64,000 bases of DNA from Serratia entomophila (GCF_021462285.1 NZ_CP082787.1:2976001-3040000), one strand, 5' to 3'. Counted from the stretch's first letter, positions 18,087-29,507 are shown. Notes: generated from the sequence alone by a model not told the origin. A program made the numbers and translations.

Positions 18087-19230
18087 CAGAGTCACTCTCT
18101 CCAGCAAAATCCAGTGCTTCCGGCACCGGTAAACGTTCAGGTTTTTTCGGGATCAGGCCGCCTTCGCGCCGCCAGCGGCGCAGCTGATATACCCAAGCCA
18201 GCACCTCGGCGACCGCGGCATACAGCGTGGCCGGGATATGTTGTCCAATCTCGCTGTGTCGATACAGCGCGCGCGCCAGCGGCGGCGCCTCGAGCATCGG
18301 GATGCGGTGTTCAGCGCCCAGCTCGCGAATGCGCAGCGCAATTTCGCCGGCCCCCTTGGCCAGCACTTTCGGCGCGCTCATTTTCTTGTCGTTGTACTGC
18401 AGCGCCACGGCGTAGTGCGTCGGGTTGGTAACGATCACGTCGGCCTTCGGCACGTCGGCCATCATGCGCCGCCGGGCGATCGCCCGCTGCTGTTGGCGGA
18501 TGCGCCCCTTAACGTGCGGATCCCCTTCCTGGTCCTTGAACTCGTCGCGGATATCCTGCTTGGTCATCTTCAGCTTCTTGAAGTGGCTCCACAGCTGATA
18601 AAACACGTCGAACGCCACCATTGGCGTCAGCCCCAGCACCACCAACAGGCCGCAAAAAATAATCATCTGCAGCGCATTGCCCAACGCGTCAAGCGGCTGT
18701 TGCGTCACCAGGTGCAGCATCGCCGCCCAGTTGTGCCACAGATACAAACCGGTAATCCACCCCACCAGCGTCGCCTTCAGGACGCCCTTCAGCAGTTCCG
18801 CCAGCACCTGGCTGGAGAAGATGCGCTTCAGCCCGGACAGCGGGTTCATGCGTTTTAAATCAAACTTGATCGACTTGCCGCTGAACAAAATGCCGCCCAG
18901 CAGCATCGGCGCGGCGATCGCCACCAGCACCAATCCCGCCATGATCGGCAGCAGCGCCCAGACCGCCTGGCGCAGCAGCATGCCCAGCTGACGCAGCATC
19001 TGTTTGTCGTTGCTGACCATGCCGTGGTCGAAATGCAGCCCCTGGGTCAACATCATCGCCAGCTGTTGCGCCATATTGCCGCCGGAGACCCAAACGATCG
19101 CCAGCCCGGCCACCAGCATCAGCACCGAGGTCAGCTCGCGCGAACGCGGGATCTGGCCATCTTCGCGCGCCTTTTCCAGCCTATGGGGCGTGGGGGCCTC
19201 GCTTTTTTCCAGATCGCTGTCTTCAGCCAC
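18079..19230 (-). CDS. flhB: FlhB, export-gate specificity switch
   Basis: 383 codons. Four membrane helices (residues 30-210) precede a cytoplasmic domain with the self-cleavage site VTNPTHYAVAL; cleavage between N269 and P270 in this family switches export from rod/hook to filament proteins. The N-terminus MAEDSDLEKSEAPTPHRLEK is typical. It is the first gene of flhBAE, with flhA overlapping its end. Confidence 0.97.
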   Translation of the reverse strand: MAEDSDLEKSEAPTPHRLEKAREDGQIPRSRELTSVLMLVAGLAIVWVSGGNMAQQLAMMLTQGLHFDHGMVSNDKQMLRQLGMLLRQAVWALLPIMAGLVLVAIAAPMLLGGILFSGKSIKFDLKRMNPLSGLKRIFSSQVLAELLKGVLKATLVGWITGLYLWHNWAAMLHLVTQQPLDALGNALQMIIFCGLLVVLGLTPMVAFDVFYQLWSHFKKLKMTKQDIRDEFKDQEGDPHVKGRIRQQQRAIARRRMMADVPKADVIVTNPTHYAVALQYNDKKMSAPKVLAKGAGEIALRIRELGAEHRIPMLEAPPLARALYRHSEIGQHIPATLYAAVAEVLAWVYQLRRWRREGGLIPKKPERLPVPEALDFAGESDSDG

Positions 19231-19374
19231 GGGCCGTTCCTGTGCCGGGAGAGAATAGAATGGCGGTCAGCATGCCAAAAAAATGCCGATGTCATTGGCG
19301 GAACAGCGGGGAAAAAAGCGGGTTATTTATGGGATGACGAAGAAGAGCCGGCATTGCGCCGACATCGGGCATCT

Positions 19375-19396
19375 GGGGCGCAGCAGTCTGCGCCCC
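19375..19396 (-). other. Strong hairpin downstream of cheZ
   Basis: Perfect 9-bp stem GGGGCGCAG/CTGCGCCCC with a 4-base loop, 9 bp beyond the cheZ stop on the minus strand. There is no U run, so it may mark the 3' end of the che transcript by blocking exonucleases rather than act as an intrinsic terminator. The remaining 19231-19374 should hold the flhB promoter, where I see no clear sigma-28 element. Confidence 0.5.
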
Positions 19397-19404
19397 GCCA
19401 AGGG

Positions 19405-20049
19405 TCAAAAACCGAGGCTGTCGAGCAGATCGTCGACCTGCGCCTGGTTGGCTATCACGCCGGCGCCGTTTTGGTCCAGCTGCGGGCCGTTGAGCAGGCT
19501 GTCGTTCGGCCGCTTCTCTTTCACCGGCTGCTCCGGGATATTTTCCATCAGCACCATCAGCAGCTGCTTTTCTATCTCCTGCACCACGTCCATCATGCGC
19601 TTGATCACCTGGCCGGTCAGATCCTGGAAGTCCTGCGCCATCATGATTTCCAGCAGCTGCGCATTGGTAAAGGCGGTGTGATCCGGCACCCGATCCAGGT
19701 ATTGCCGGGTGTCGGTGACCAGGACGCGCGCGTCGGCCAGATCGATCGGGTTGGCGAACCACGCATCCCAGCGGCCTTTCAGCGCCGTGGCGCCCGACTC
19801 CAGCTCCGCCTGACGCGGCTGCGCCGCCTCCACGCAGTTCAACGCCCGTTCCGCCGCCTGCGCCGTCATGGTTACCACATAATCAAGACGGTCGCGCGCA
19901 TCCGGGATCGCCTCTGCCGCCTGGGCGATCGCCTGATCGAGCCCCAGTTCGCGCATGCTGTCGCGCAGCATGCGAGTCAGTTGGCCGATGCGGGAAATGA
20001 TCTCTCCCGCGGTCGCTGCATCGCTGGCAGGCATTGGAATCTCTCTCAT
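19405..20049 (-). CDS. cheZ: CheZ, CheY-P phosphatase
   Basis: 214 codons, as in E. coli. The long four-helix bundle carries the catalytic block [19 protein letters not shown], with D143 and Q147 at the same positions as the E. coli catalytic residues. The C-terminal CheY-binding peptide [13 protein letters not shown] is intact. It speeds dephosphorylation of CheY and so terminates the tumble signal. It follows cheY by 10 bp. Confidence 0.97.
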   Translation of the reverse strand: MREIPMPASDAATAGEIISRIGQLTRMLRDSMRELGLDQAIAQAAEAIPDARDRLDYVVTMTAQAAERALNCVEAAQPRQAELESGATALKGRWDAWFANPIDLADARVLVTDTRQYLDRVPDHTAFTNAQLLEIMMAQDFQDLTGQVIKRMMDVVQEIEKQLLMVLMENIPEQPVKEKRPNDSLLNGPQLDQNGAGVIANQAQVDDLLDSLGF

Positions 20050-20059
20050 CGCCCTCTCC

Positions 20060-20482
<423 letters not shown>

Positions 20483-20488
20483 TCAAAA

Positions 20489-20515
20489 CAGCGGCCCGCC
20501 CTGCGGCGGCCGCTG
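20489..20515 (-). terminator. Attenuator-like hairpin between cheB and cheY
   Basis: Stem CAGCGGCC/GGCCGCTG (8 bp) with an inner 3-bp GCC/GGC extension and a short loop. On the minus strand it is followed by TTTTGAATAG, resembling a weak intrinsic terminator. It lies 40 bp before the cheY start, inside an operon that must be read through. Confidence 0.5.
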
Positions 20516-20524
20516 GCCCTATGC

Positions 20525-20544
20525 CCGCAGGGTTCGCCCTGCGG
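20525..20544 (-). other. Second hairpin just after cheB
   Basis: Perfect 8-bp stem CCGCAGGG/CCCTGCGG closing a 4-base loop, directly 3' of the cheB stop on the minus strand. With the hairpin at 20489-20515 it makes a tandem pair in the cheB-cheY gap. A role in mRNA processing or stability, giving separate cheYZ levels, is inference. Confidence 0.5.
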
Positions 20545-20551
20545 TATAAAA

Positions 20552-21601
20552 TCAAATGCGCAGCGCCTGCCCGCCGGCGATCTGCGCCAGCATCCGCAGG
20601 CTCATCTTGTCCAGCTCCACCACTTCGCTGACGCCGCCGCCGGCGATGGCTTCGCGCGGCATGCCGAACACCACGCAGCTGGCTTCGTTTTGCGCCAGGG
20701 TGCAGGCGCCGGCGCGGTGCATCTCGAGCATGCCGGCCGCGCCGTCGTTGCCCATGCCGGTGAGGATCACCCCCACCGCATTGCGGCCGGCGTACTGCGC
20801 CACCGAGCGGAACAGCACGTCCACCGACGGGCGGTGGCGGTTAACCGCCGGGCCGTCGTGCAGCTTGATCTGGTAATTGGCGCCGCTGCGCGTCAGCTCC
20901 AGGTGGCGGTCGCCCGGGGCGATGTAGGCATGGCCCGGCAACACCCGTTCGCCGTCTTCCGCCTCTTTCACCGTGATTTGGCACAGCTTGTTCAGCCGTT
21001 CGGCAAACGATCGGGTAAAGCCCGGCGGCATATGCTGCGTGATCAACAAGGCCGGGCTGGTGGCCGGCAGCGGCTGCAACACCTGGCGGATCGCCTCGGT
21101 GCCGCCGGTGGACGCGCCGATGGCGATCAGCTTTTCGCTGCTCAGCAGCGGCGCGTGGCTGAGGATCGCCGGCGCCGTGCTGACGGATCGCTGCGGCAGC
21201 CGCGCCTTGGCGGCGGTGCGGATCTTCTCGGCGATCAGCTCGCTGTAGGCCAGCATGCCTTCGCGAATGCCGAGCTGCGGCTTGGTGACGAAGTCCACCG
21301 CCCCCAGTTCCAGCGCACGCAGGGTGATCTCCGAACCCTTGCCGGTCAGCGACGACACCATCACCACCGGCATCGGCCGCAGGCGCATCAGCTTCTCGAG
21401 GAAGTCCAGCCCGTCCATGCGCGGCATCTCGACGTCCAGCGTCAGCACCTGCGGGTTAAACTTCTTGATCAGATCGCGCGCCACCAGCGGGTCCGGCGCG
21501 GTCGCCACCATCTCCATATCGGGATGTCCGTTGACAATCTCGGTCATCAGCTGCCGCATCAGGGCCGAATCGTCTACGCACAGTACTCTGATTTTGTTCA
21601 T
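20552..21601 (-). CDS. cheB: CheB, receptor methylesterase/deamidase
   Basis: 349 codons, E. coli length. An N-terminal receiver domain with phospho-acceptor D56 ([14 protein letters not shown]) is joined to a C-terminal esterase with [10 protein letters not shown] (active serine), [10 protein letters not shown] (histidine) and [10 protein letters not shown] (aspartate). It removes methyl groups from chemoreceptors and deamidates glutamines for adaptation. The ATG shares one base with the cheR stop (TAATG). Confidence 0.97.
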   Translation of the reverse strand: MNKIRVLCVDDSALMRQLMTEIVNGHPDMEMVATAPDPLVARDLIKKFNPQVLTLDVEMPRMDGLDFLEKLMRLRPMPVVMVSSLTGKGSEITLRALELGAVDFVTKPQLGIREGMLAYSELIAEKIRTAAKARLPQRSVSTAPAILSHAPLLSSEKLIAIGASTGGTEAIRQVLQPLPATSPALLITQHMPPGFTRSFAERLNKLCQITVKEAEDGERVLPGHAYIAPGDRHLELTRSGANYQIKLHDGPAVNRHRPSVDVLFRSVAQYAGRNAVGVILTGMGNDGAAGMLEMHRAGACTLAQNEASCVVFGMPREAIAGGGVSEVVELDKMSLRMLAQIAGGQALRI

Positions 21602-22473
21602 TACCTCTCCTTGGTCAGCCCATATACGGTTTGCCCACGCAGGTAGAAATCCCGGCTGATCTGGCTGAAGTTCTCGGAGTGGCCGGCGAACATCAACCCC
21701 CCCGGTTTAAGCAAGGGCACAAAGCGGCGCAGGATGCGCTCCTGCGTCGCTTTATCAAAATAGATCATGACGTTGCGGCAAAATATGGCGTCGAACTGCC
21801 CCGGCAGCGCCCACTCCGGCGCCAGCAGGTTCAGCGGCTGGAAGTTCACCCGCGCCGCCAGCTCCGGCCGCACCCGCACCAGCCCCTGATGCGGCCCGGT
21901 GCCGCGCAAAAAATAGCGCTGCATCTGCGCCGGCGTCAGGGTGCGCAAATCCTCCTGGCGATAAACCCCCGCCTCGGCCTTCTCCAACACCTGGGTATCG
22001 ATGTCGCTGGCCCAAACCTGGCAGCCGGTCGCGCGTTGCCCCAGCGCTTCGCTGAGGGTGATGGCGATCGAGTACGGCTCTTCGCCGGTGGACGCCGCGG
22101 TGCTCCAGACGCTGTAGCCGTTGGGCCGTGAACGCGCATGTTCCGCCAGGATCGGGAAGTGGTGCGCCTCCCGGAAAAACGCCGTCAGGTTGGTGGTCAG
22201 CGCATTGATAAACGCTTGCCATTCGGCGCTGTTCGGGTCGCTCTCCAGCAGCGCCAGGTAGTCGCCGAAGTCATTCAGGCCCAGCAGCCGCAGGCGGCGC
22301 ACCAGGCGGTTGTACACCATCTCGCGCTTGTGTTCCGCCAGCACGATGCCGGCGCGCTGATAAATCAGCTGGCTGATGCGGCGAAAATGCACGTCCGACA
22401 GCGGCAAACGCTGCACCATTTGCGTCAGCAACGACGCCGGGTCTCGATTTTGGGTTGAGGGCGCCTGCTTCAT
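21601..22473 (-). CDS. cheR: CheR, receptor methyltransferase
   Basis: 290 codons. The N-terminal helical domain ([20 protein letters not shown]) is followed by the SAM-dependent methyltransferase fold, with the block [18 protein letters not shown] and the catalytic-domain motif [14 protein letters not shown]. The inserted beta subdomain that binds the receptor NWETF tail is present. It methylates glutamates of MCPs. Of the two receptors upstream, only the distal one (24206-25876) carries NWETF. Confidence 0.97.
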   Translation of the reverse strand: MKQAPSTQNRDPASLLTQMVQRLPLSDVHFRRISQLIYQRAGIVLAEHKREMVYNRLVRRLRLLGLNDFGDYLALLESDPNSAEWQAFINALTTNLTAFFREAHHFPILAEHARSRPNGYSVWSTAASTGEEPYSIAITLSEALGQRATGCQVWASDIDTQVLEKAEAGVYRQEDLRTLTPAQMQRYFLRGTGPHQGLVRVRPELAARVNFQPLNLLAPEWALPGQFDAIFCRNVMIYFDKATQERILRRFVPLLKPGGLMFAGHSENFSQISRDFYLRGQTVYGLTKER

Positions 22474-22501
22474 GCCTGCTCGCTCAGGTAAAACGGGTTG
22501 C

Positions 22502-24127
22502 TTATGCGCTTTGACAATCTGGGGCTTCCTTTACCACGGGTAAAACTGCGTCATGACTGTTACCTGGCGCGGCGACGTTGTCGTCCGCCAGACGGAATAC
22601 CGACACCGCATCCGCCAGGGTGATCGCCTGGTCTTCAAGTGCGGTGGCGGCCGAGGCGGCCTCTTCCACCAGCGCGGCGTTCTGCTGAGTGACCTGATCC
22701 ATCTGGGTGACCGCCTGCGTGACCTGTTCGATGCCGCGGCTCTGTTCATCCGAAGCCGAAGCGATTTCGCCCATGATGTCGGTCACCCGGGTTACCGAAC
22801 GCACGATGTCCTGCATGGTGGCGCCCGAGTTTTCCACCAGCACCGATCCCTGCTTAACGCGGCTGACCGACTCGTCGATCAGGCCCTTGATTTCTTTCGC
22901 CGCCTGGGCGCTGCGGCTCGCCAGGTTGCGCACTTCACCGGCCACCACGGCGAAACCGCGGCCCTGCTCTCCGGCGCGCGCCGCTTCCACCGCCGCATTG
23001 AGCGCCAGAATATTGGTCTGGAAAGCGATAGCGTCGATCACGCTGGTGATGGCGCCGATCTTCTGCGAACTGTTGGCGATCTCATGCATGGTTGTCACTA
23101 CGTCGCCGGCCAGCGCGCCGCCCCTGCCGGCGGTGGCCGAAGCGTCGCGCGCCAGCTGTGAAGCCTGCCGCGCATTGTCGGCGTTCTGTTTCACCGTGGC
23201 GGTCAGCTGTTCCATGCTGGCGGCGGTTTCCTCCAGCGAGGCGGCCTGCTGTTCGGTGCGCGAAGAGAGATCGTTATTGCCTTCAGAAATCTCCTGCAGG
23301 CCAATCAGTATCGACTCCGCGCCGTCGCGCACCGCACCGACGGTACCGATCAGCGACTGCTGCATGCGCTGCAGGCTGGCGAACAGTTGGCTGATTTCGT
23401 TGCGGCCATACACCTGGATCGGCGCGGCCAAATCGCCGGCGGCAATGCGGTCAAAATGGTTGCGCATGATGTTCAACGGCTGCACCAGCATGGTTCGCAG
23501 CCACCACATGGCGCTGCCGGTGACCACGATCAGCATCAGCACCGCGCCGCCCACCAGCCAGCCGGACAGCGTGAAGGAGAGCTGATTGGCGCTGTTGGCC
23601 TGGCCGACGTTGGCGTTCACCAGCTGCAGATACTGCACAAAATCGGCCTCAAACAGGTCCTGAGTTTTTTGCGTCGGCTGATCCATAAACGCCTGCAGGT
23701 TATCGTTTTCCAGGAAGCCAATCAGTTCGCGCAGCGCGCCGCGCAGGCGCTCATAGCTGGCCTGGGTGGCTGCGGTCAGCTGCTGTTCCTGCTCGCTGGT
23801 GCGCTCCACCGCCAGAAACTGATTGAAGTAGAGATCGGCTTTTTGCAGCGAACTGCGGGCATTGCCCATCAGCGCGTTCACCTGCTCCTGCGGCAACTTC
23901 AGCGCGGCGCGGGTGCCCGCCCGATTCAGGGTATTGCGCGCCTGCAGCAGCGATACCCAGCTCAGGCTGAGCGCGTCGCGCTGCTGGCTGCCGAGGGCAA
24001 TAAGGTTAAGGTTGTGGTTATCGGATCGAAAAGCGGTGTAGGACAGGCCGCTGGTGGCCAACTGCATAACGCAAAAAGTCATCAACAACAGAAACAGACT
24101 GGTAGAGACGCGGATTCGGTTAAACAC
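22502..24127 (-). CDS. Chemoreceptor (MCP) without the CheR-docking tail
   Basis: 541 residues from a GTG at 24127, preceded by GGAGG six bases upstream. Domains: membrane helix 1 (about 8-30), periplasmic four-helix ligand domain (31-185), membrane helix 2, HAMP, then the signalling hairpin with [20 protein letters not shown]. The ligand pocket region reads [12 protein letters not shown] and FMDQPTQ, which retains the amino-acid-binding residues known from Tsr (R, N, F, T). The C-terminus ends in PDCQSA rather than NWETF, so like E. coli Tap it depends on other receptors for efficient methylation. It resembles Tap in position (next to cheR) but not clearly in ligand domain. Confidence 0.9.
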   Translation of the reverse strand: MFNRIRVSTSLFLLLMTFCVMQLATSGLSYTAFRSDNHNLNLIALGSQQRDALSLSWVSLLQARNTLNRAGTRAALKLPQEQVNALMGNARSSLQKADLYFNQFLAVERTSEQEQQLTAATQASYERLRGALRELIGFLENDNLQAFMDQPTQKTQDLFEADFVQYLQLVNANVGQANSANQLSFTLSGWLVGGAVLMLIVVTGSAMWWLRTMLVQPLNIMRNHFDRIAAGDLAAPIQVYGRNEISQLFASLQRMQQSLIGTVGAVRDGAESILIGLQEISEGNNDLSSRTEQQAASLEETAASMEQLTATVKQNADNARQASQLARDASATAGRGGALAGDVVTTMHEIANSSQKIGAITSVIDAIAFQTNILALNAAVEAARAGEQGRGFAVVAGEVRNLASRSAQAAKEIKGLIDESVSRVKQGSVLVENSGATMQDIVRSVTRVTDIMGEIASASDEQSRGIEQVTQAVTQMDQVTQQNAALVEEAASAATALEDQAITLADAVSVFRLADDNVAAPGNSHDAVLPVVKEAPDCQSA

Positions 24128-24174
24128 TGTGAACCTCCTTGCGGCCGGCCGGAAGCCCGCCTGCGTAGGGAAAG

Positions 24175-24197
24175 GGGCCTCTCCCTCAGAGAGGCCC
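24175..24197 (-). other. Hairpin between the two receptor genes
   Basis: Perfect 9-bp stem GGGCCTCTC/GAGAGGCCC with a 5-base loop in the 78-bp gap. On the minus strand CTTTCCC follows, too poor in U for a good terminator. It may lower read-through or protect the 3' end of the upstream receptor message. Confidence 0.45.
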
Positions 24198-24205
24198 AAT
24201 ATCGG

Positions 24206-25876
24206 TCAGAACGTTTCCCAGTTATCCTGCAGATCGCTGGCGTTCATTTTTTTATGATTAATGACCGGGGCTATCGCCGCCTTGCTGCCGACGGGCGCTT
24301 TGAAGTCGTCCGGCCCTTCCGCCTTCAGGCGGAACACCGCCACCGACTGGGTCAACATGCTGGCCTGTTCTTCCAGCGCCGCCGCCGCCGAGGCGGACTC
24401 TTCCACCAGCGAGGCGTTCTGCTGGGTGACGCGATCCATTTCCGCCACCGCCTGGCCGACCTGATCGATACCGCGGCTTTGTTCGTCCGACGCCGAGGCG
24501 ATTTCGCCCATGATGTCGGTAACGCGGGTTACCGCATTGACGATATCGCCCATGGTTTCACCGGCGCTTTCCACCAGTACCGATCCCATATCGACGCGGC
24601 TGACCGAGTCTTCGATCAGGCCCTTGATCTCCTTCGCCGCCTGGGCGCTGCGGCTTGCCAGGTTGCGCACCTCGCCCGCCACCACCGCGAAACCGCGGCC
24701 CTGTTCACCGGCGCGCGCCGCTTCCACCGCCGCATTCAGCGCCAGAATGTTGGTCTGGAAGGCAATGCCGTCGATTACGCCGGTAATGTCGGCGATTTTC
24801 TGCGAGCTGCCGGCGATGTCGTGCATGGTCTGCACCACGTTGGCCACCACCTTGCCGCCCTTCTGCGCGGTTTCGGAGGCGCTCAGCGCCAGCTGCGAAG
24901 CCTGGCGGGCGTTTTCGGCGTTTTGTTTCACCGTGGCGGTCAGCTGCTCCATGCTGGCGGCGGTCTCTTCCAGCGAGGCGGCCTGCTGTTCGGTGCGCGA
25001 GGAGAGATCGTTATTGCCGGCGGCGATTTCCGATGCGCCGCTGTAGATGGCGTCGGCGCCCTGACGTACGCCGCTGACGGTTTCGATCAGTTCGCTCTGC
25101 ATATGCTTCAGGCTGGCGGCCAGCACGCCCATCTCGTTGCGGCTGGTGACCGCAATCGGCTGGGTCAGGTCGCCGGCGGCAATCTGTTTGATGTGTTCGA
25201 TCATGCGGTTCAGCGGGCGCACCAGAATGTGATGAATGCCGGTCCACACCAGCACGATCGCCGCCAGCACCACCAACAGCACCACCACCAGCGTCCAGAT
25301 GGCCGAGGTGAACGAGCGGTTGCTGTCTTCCACCGCGCTCTGATACAGCCTGTCGTTTTGCGCCAGATAGGTGTTGTAGATTTCTTCGAAAGCGTCCTGA
25401 TAGCTTTGCGTCGGCTGGTCGAAGAAGGCGTTGATCTTGCCTTCACCCAGCAGTTGGATCAGATCCGACAGCGCGCCGTGCAAGATGCCGTACTGCTGCT
25501 TCAGCTTCTCCGCCGACTGCGCATCCTGGCTCGGGTCAAGGGGGATTTTTTCGTAGGCGGCATAGTGCTGCTCCGCCACCGTGAGCATGCTTTTCGCCGA
25601 GGTCAGCAGCTCGCTGACGCTGGCGCCGCTGCCGATTTTGTTGGTGTCCATCATGTAACGGATACCGGCGCGGTTCAGCGTGTTGCGGGTCTGCAGCAGG
25701 TTGACCCAGCTTTCATTCAGCTCAGACTGCTGCTGGCGAATGGTCTGCAGCACGGCGAAATTTTCTTTGTCATTTTTCAGCGAGGAGAAAAAGAGCCCGC
25801 CTGAAACCAGCTGCAAGGCGCCAAATAACACCAGCACCAGCAACAGGCTGGTTACCACCTTCATACGATTAAACAT
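24206..25876 (-). CDS. tsr: Serine-type chemoreceptor (Tsr-like MCP)
   Basis: 556 codons. The N-terminus ([39 protein letters not shown]) follows E. coli Tsr closely. The serine-pocket residues are kept: R and N in [13 protein letters not shown] and T in FFDQPTQ. HAMP and signalling domains are standard, and the C-terminus is NWETF, the CheR/CheB-docking pentapeptide. Assignment to serine is by these residues; a related ligand cannot be excluded. A sigma-28 promoter lies at 25933-25959. The signalling region is a long direct repeat of that in the neighbouring receptor gene. Confidence 0.92.
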   Translation of the reverse strand: MFNRMKVVTSLLLVLVLFGALQLVSGGLFFSSLKNDKENFAVLQTIRQQQSELNESWVNLLQTRNTLNRAGIRYMMDTNKIGSGASVSELLTSAKSMLTVAEQHYAAYEKIPLDPSQDAQSAEKLKQQYGILHGALSDLIQLLGEGKINAFFDQPTQSYQDAFEEIYNTYLAQNDRLYQSAVEDSNRSFTSAIWTLVVVLLVVLAAIVLVWTGIHHILVRPLNRMIEHIKQIAAGDLTQPIAVTSRNEMGVLAASLKHMQSELIETVSGVRQGADAIYSGASEIAAGNNDLSSRTEQQAASLEETAASMEQLTATVKQNAENARQASQLALSASETAQKGGKVVANVVQTMHDIAGSSQKIADITGVIDGIAFQTNILALNAAVEAARAGEQGRGFAVVAGEVRNLASRSAQAAKEIKGLIEDSVSRVDMGSVLVESAGETMGDIVNAVTRVTDIMGEIASASDEQSRGIDQVGQAVAEMDRVTQQNASLVEESASAAAALEEQASMLTQSVAVFRLKAEGPDDFKAPVGSKAAIAPVINHKKMNASDLQDNWETF

Positions 25877-25932
25877 GATTTCCCTTGTTGAAAGCCCGAG
25901 CAGACAGGCTTTGTGTATGTTGAATGACAGGG

Positions 25933-25959
25933 TTATCGGCGCGGCGCGGCAGAACTTTA
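25933..25959 (-). promoter_or_regulatory. Sigma-28 (FliA) promoter for the receptor-cheRBYZ operon
   Basis: On the minus strand: TAAAGTTC, 11 bases, GCCGATAA. It differs from the FliA consensus at a single base, the last of the -35. It starts about 83 bp upstream of the tsr-like ATG and 74 bp after the cheW stop. Confidence 0.9.
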
Positions 25960-26032
25960 TGCGAGGGAGTCACTATTTTTGGTAGGGAGAACTAAAATGC
26001 CGGGGCCGGCAGGCCAGCCCCGGGAAACACCA

Positions 26033-26533
26033 TCAGGCGCTTTTCGCCACGCTGTCGACCAGCGACATCTCTTCGCTGCTCAGCAGTTTTTCGATATCCA
26101 CCAGGATCAGCATGCGTTCGCCGAGCGAACCGAGGCCGGTCAGGTATTCGGTCGCCAGGGTGACGGCGAATTCCGGCGCCGGGCGGATCTGTTCGGCGGT
26201 CAGCGACAGCACGTCGGAGACGCCGTCAACCACGATGCCCACCACCCGCTGGCCAAAGTTCAGCACGATCACGACGGTGTTTTCATCGTAGGAGACGCCC
26301 TGCTGCGCGAACTTCACCCGCAGATCGATAATCGGCACAATCACGCCGCGCAGGTTGGTGACCCCTTTGATAAACGCCGGGGTATTGGCGATGCGCGTGA
26401 CCTGATCGTAACCGCGGATCTCCTGCACCTTGAGGATATCAATGCCGTACTCCTCATTGCCCAGGGTGAAAATCAGAAACTCCTGACCTACCGTTTCGCC
26501 AGCCAGCTTGCTGACGGTTGCCAATCCTGCCAT
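26033..26533 (-). CDS. cheW: CheW, receptor-kinase coupling protein
   Basis: 166 residues from the ATG at 26533 (AAGG eight bases upstream). An upstream in-frame ATG adds seven residues and has no better ribosome site. It contains [20 protein letters not shown] and the near-invariant [20 protein letters not shown]. CheW bridges CheA and MCPs in polar arrays. It lies 32 bp after the cheA stop, in the motAB-cheAW unit. Confidence 0.97.
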   Translation of the reverse strand: MAGLATVSKLAGETVGQEFLIFTLGNEEYGIDILKVQEIRGYDQVTRIANTPAFIKGVTNLRGVIVPIIDLRVKFAQQGVSYDENTVVIVLNFGQRVVGIVVDGVSDVLSLTAEQIRPAPEFAVTLATEYLTGLGSLGERMLILVDIEKLLSSEEMSLVDSVAKSA

Positions 26534-26565
26534 CTTGTTCACCTTCTGAATCAATAGATTAATTA

Positions 26566-28539
26566 TTATGCGGCGGCGTCCGTCAGACGCTTTTCACGGT
26601 TTAGGGTTTGCAGCGCCGAGACGTCGACAATCAGCGCCACGCTGCCGTCACCCAAAATGGTGGCGGCGGAAATGCCCGGCACCTTGCGGTAATTGCTTTC
26701 CAGGTTTTTCACCACCACCTGATGCTGGCCGATCAGCTGATCCACCAGCAGCGCATAGCGGCGGCCGGCGCTCTGCAAAATCACCACGATCCCCTGGGTG
26801 GCGTCGGTCTTGGCGCCTTCGACCTGGAACACCCGGTACAGCTCCACCAGCGGCAGATATTCGCCGCGCACCTGCAGCACCCGCTCGCCGCCGGCCAGCG
26901 GATGCAGGTCTTCGGCCTGCGGCTGCAGCGACTCCATCACCGCGTTCAGCGGCAGGATGAAGACCTCGTCGTTCACCTTGACCGACATGCCGTCGAGGAT
27001 CGCCAGCGTCAACGGCAGCAGGATGCGAATCGCCGTGCCCTTGCCCGCCTGGGAATGGATCTCGACGTGGCCGCCCATTTCCTGGATGTTTCTTTTCACC
27101 ACGTCCATGCCGACGCCGCGGCCGGAAACGTCGGTCACCTGTTCGGCGGTCGAGAAGCCCGGCGCGAAGATCAGCATGCCAACCTCTTCATCGCTCATGC
27201 TGTCGCTGACCGCCAGGCCTTGCGAGGCCGCCTTGGCGAGGATTTTCTCGCGGTTCAGCCCGGCGCCGTCGTCGGTGACTTCGATACAGATATTGCCGCC
27301 CTGATGCTCGGCCGACAGCACCAGGTTGCCGACCTCTGATTTGCCGGCGGCGACGCGGGTGGCGGGATCTTCGATGCCGTGATCCAGGCTGTTGCGCACC
27401 AGGTGCGTCAGCGGATCGATAATGCGTTCAATCAGGCTCTTGTCCAACTCGGTGGAACTGCCCTGCAGCGTCAGCTCCACCTGCTTGTTCAGCTTGCCGG
27501 CCAGATCGCGCACCAGGCGCGGGAAGCGGCTAAAGACGTATTCCATCGGCATCATGCGGATCGACATCACCGACTCCTGCAGGTCGCGCGCATTGCGTTC
27601 CAGCTGGCTCATGCTGTTCAGCAGATCGCCATGGTTGACCGGATCCAGGCTGCCGGAACGCTGCGCCAGCATCGACTGGGTGATCACCAGTTCGCCCACC
27701 AGATTGATCAGCTGGTCTACCTTTTCCACCGCCACGCGGATGCTGGTCGACTCGCTGGCCTTGGCGCGCGCTTTCGGCGCTTCGGCCGGGGCCGGTTTGG
27801 CGGCAGCGGCAGCGGCTTCGGCGATCGGCGCTGCCGCCGCTGCGGTCGCTGCAGGCGGCGCTTCGCTCTGCGGCGGGGTGGTGAAGTTGATTTGTTCCGG
27901 CTCCAGCACGAAGCACAGCACCGCGCTGATGTCATCCTCACTGGCCGAAGTCAGCAGCGTCACGTCCAGGCTGTTTTCGGTCTGATGCGGATCTTTCACT
28001 TCGCCCAGGTTGCCCAGTTCCTCCAGCATCAGCGGGATCTCGCCGGCCTTCAGGCCGGACAGGCTGATGCGCATGCCGCCTTCGATCGCCGCCGGTGCGG
28101 CGACGGCCAGCGGCGCCGCCGGTTGTGCTGCGGGAGCCTCCTGCTGCTGCGCTTCCAACGCAAGCTGGCGCAGCGCCTGACAGATATATTCGAAGCTCTC
28201 GGCATCGGGCTGTTGCGAGGTTTTGTAGGCGTCCAGTTGCTCCTGCATAATGTCTTTGGTTTCCAGAAACAGGTTGATAATCTCGGTGCTCAGGCTCATT
28301 TCCTGACGCCGCGCACCGTCCAGCAGGTTCTCCAGCAGGTGGGTGGTTTCCTGCAGCACCGAAAAACCAAAGGTCGCGGCGCCGCCTTTAATCGAGTGCG
28401 CCGCGCGAAAGATGGCGTTCAGCGGCTCGATATCCGGGGCCAGCGGATCCAGCTCCAGCAGGTGTTGCTCCATGTCTGCCAGCAGCTCGTCTGCTTCATC
28501 AAAAAAGGTCTGATAAAAAGCGCTAATGTCCATGCTCAC
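26566..28539 (-). CDS. cheA: CheA, chemotaxis histidine kinase
   Basis: 657 codons. P1 carries phospho-histidine H48 in [12 protein letters not shown]2 CheY-binding domain lies between alanine/proline linkers (about 120-155 and 230-260, more alanine-rich than in E. coli). P3 begins [20 protein letters not shown]. The P4 kinase shows N box [13 protein letters not shown] and G boxes [11 protein letters not shown] and [13 protein letters not shown]5 is the CheW-like regulatory domain. Met98 (DIMQEQ) is conserved, so the short form CheA-S known in E. coli may also be made. The start overlaps the motB stop by 4 bp. Confidence 0.97.
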   Translation of the reverse strand: MSMDISAFYQTFFDEADELLADMEQHLLELDPLAPDIEPLNAIFRAAHSIKGGAATFGFSVLQETTHLLENLLDGARRQEMSLSTEIINLFLETKDIMQEQLDAYKTSQQPDAESFEYICQALRQLALEAQQQEAPAAQPAAPLAVAAPAAIEGGMRISLSGLKAGEIPLMLEELGNLGEVKDPHQTENSLDVTLLTSASEDDISAVLCFVLEPEQINFTTPPQSEAPPAATAAAAAPIAEAAAAAAKPAPAEAPKARAKASESTSIRVAVEKVDQLINLVGELVITQSMLAQRSGSLDPVNHGDLLNSMSQLERNARDLQESVMSIRMMPMEYVFSRFPRLVRDLAGKLNKQVELTLQGSSTELDKSLIERIIDPLTHLVRNSLDHGIEDPATRVAAGKSEVGNLVLSAEHQGGNICIEVTDDGAGLNREKILAKAASQGLAVSDSMSDEEVGMLIFAPGFSTAEQVTDVSGRGVGMDVVKRNIQEMGGHVEIHSQAGKGTAIRILLPLTLAILDGMSVKVNDEVFILPLNAVMESLQPQAEDLHPLAGGERVLQVRGEYLPLVELYRVFQVEGAKTDATQGIVVILQSAGRRYALLVDQLIGQHQVVVKNLESNYRKVPGISAATILGDGSVALIVDVSALQTLNREKRLTDAAA

Positions 28540-29507
28540 GGGGTTACCTCTGGCGGTGAGTCGCTGTTAGTCGGTGCAGGCGCAGCCGCGGGCTGCTCCG
28601 GCGCGTAGCTGGCCGGGGCGGTCGCCGATGGCGCCAGCTGTTTCAGGCTGTCCGGCCGGGCGATGTCCAGCGCGTTACTTTCGGCGTTTTCATGTTCTAT
28701 GCCCTGCTGCGTTTCCTTGTTCAGCACCAGCACGGTAATGCGGCGGTTGACGGCGTCGTCGGCGCCGTGCTGTTTCAGGCTCATGGTGGCGGCCATGCCC
28801 ACCACCCGCAGCACCTTGCCTTCCGACAGGCCGCCGGCGATCAGCTCACGGCGCGAGGCATTGGCGCGATCGGCGGACAGCTCCCAGTTGCTGTAGCCGC
28901 GCTCGCCGCTGGCGTAGGGAATATCGTCGGTGTGGCCAGACAGGCTTATCTTGTTCGGCAGGTCGTTGAGGATCGGCGCAATAGCCCGCAGGATATCGCG
29001 CATGTAGCTTTCCACCTGCGCGCTGCCGGTCTTGAACATCGGGCGGTTCTGGCTGTCGATGATCTGAATGCGCAGGCCTTCATCCATCATGTTGATCAGC
29101 AAATGCGGGCGCAGCGCCTTCAGGCGCGGGTCCGACTCAATCAGTTCGTCCAGCTTCTCGCGCAGCTTGTTCAGCCGCAGCTCTTCGGCGCGTTTTTCCG
29201 GCGAGTCGACCTGCTGCTTCACCAGGCCTTCCTGCTGGGTCGGGTCGTCGCCGCCGCCCGGGATCGGGCTGCTTTCCGAACTGCTTTTGTCGCCGGCGGT
29301 CAGCGCCACCTTCAGCGGGGTGCGAAAATACTCGGCGATTTGCGTCAGCTCCTGCGGGCTGGCGATCGCCAGCAACCACATCACCAGGAAGAACGCCATC
29401 ATGGCGGTCATAAAGTCGGCATAGGCTATTTTCCAGGAGCCACCGTGATGGCTGGCCTGGTGCGCCTTGCGTTTTCTGACCAAAACGACCGGGTGATTCT
29501 GTTTCAT
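28536..29507 (-). CDS. motB: MotB, flagellar stator protein
   Basis: 323 codons. One membrane helix near the N-terminus ([20 protein letters not shown]) contains the proton-carrying aspartate D31. The C-terminal OmpA-like domain ([20 protein letters not shown]) anchors the stator to peptidoglycan. The extreme C-terminus is rich in proline and alanine. It overlaps motA by 4 bp at its start and cheA by 4 bp at its end, a tightly coupled unit. Confidence 0.97.
   Translation of the reverse strand: MKQNHPVVLVRKRKAHQASHHGGSWKIAYADFMTAMMAFFLVMWLLAIASPQELTQIAEYFRTPLKVALTAGDKSSSESSPIPGGGDDPTQQEGLVKQQVDSPEKRAEELRLNKLREKLDELIESDPRLKALRPHLLINMMDEGLRIQIIDSQNRPMFKTGSAQVESYMRDILRAIAPILNDLPNKISLSGHTDDIPYASGERGYSNWELSADRANASRRELIAGGLSEGKVLRVVGMAATMSLKQHGADDAVNRRITVLVLNKETQQGIEHENAESNALDIARPDSLKQLAPSATAPASYAPEQPAAAPAPTNSDSPPEVTP

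Noticed and set aside
16041..18431. Plus-strand frame of nearly 800 codons
   Set aside because: Antisense to flhA and flhB, histidine/arginine/glutamine-rich shadow of GC-rich third positions, with no ribosome site.
23387..25804. Plus-strand frame of about 800 codons
   Set aside because: Antisense to the two chemoreceptor genes; shadow composition and no recognisable domain.
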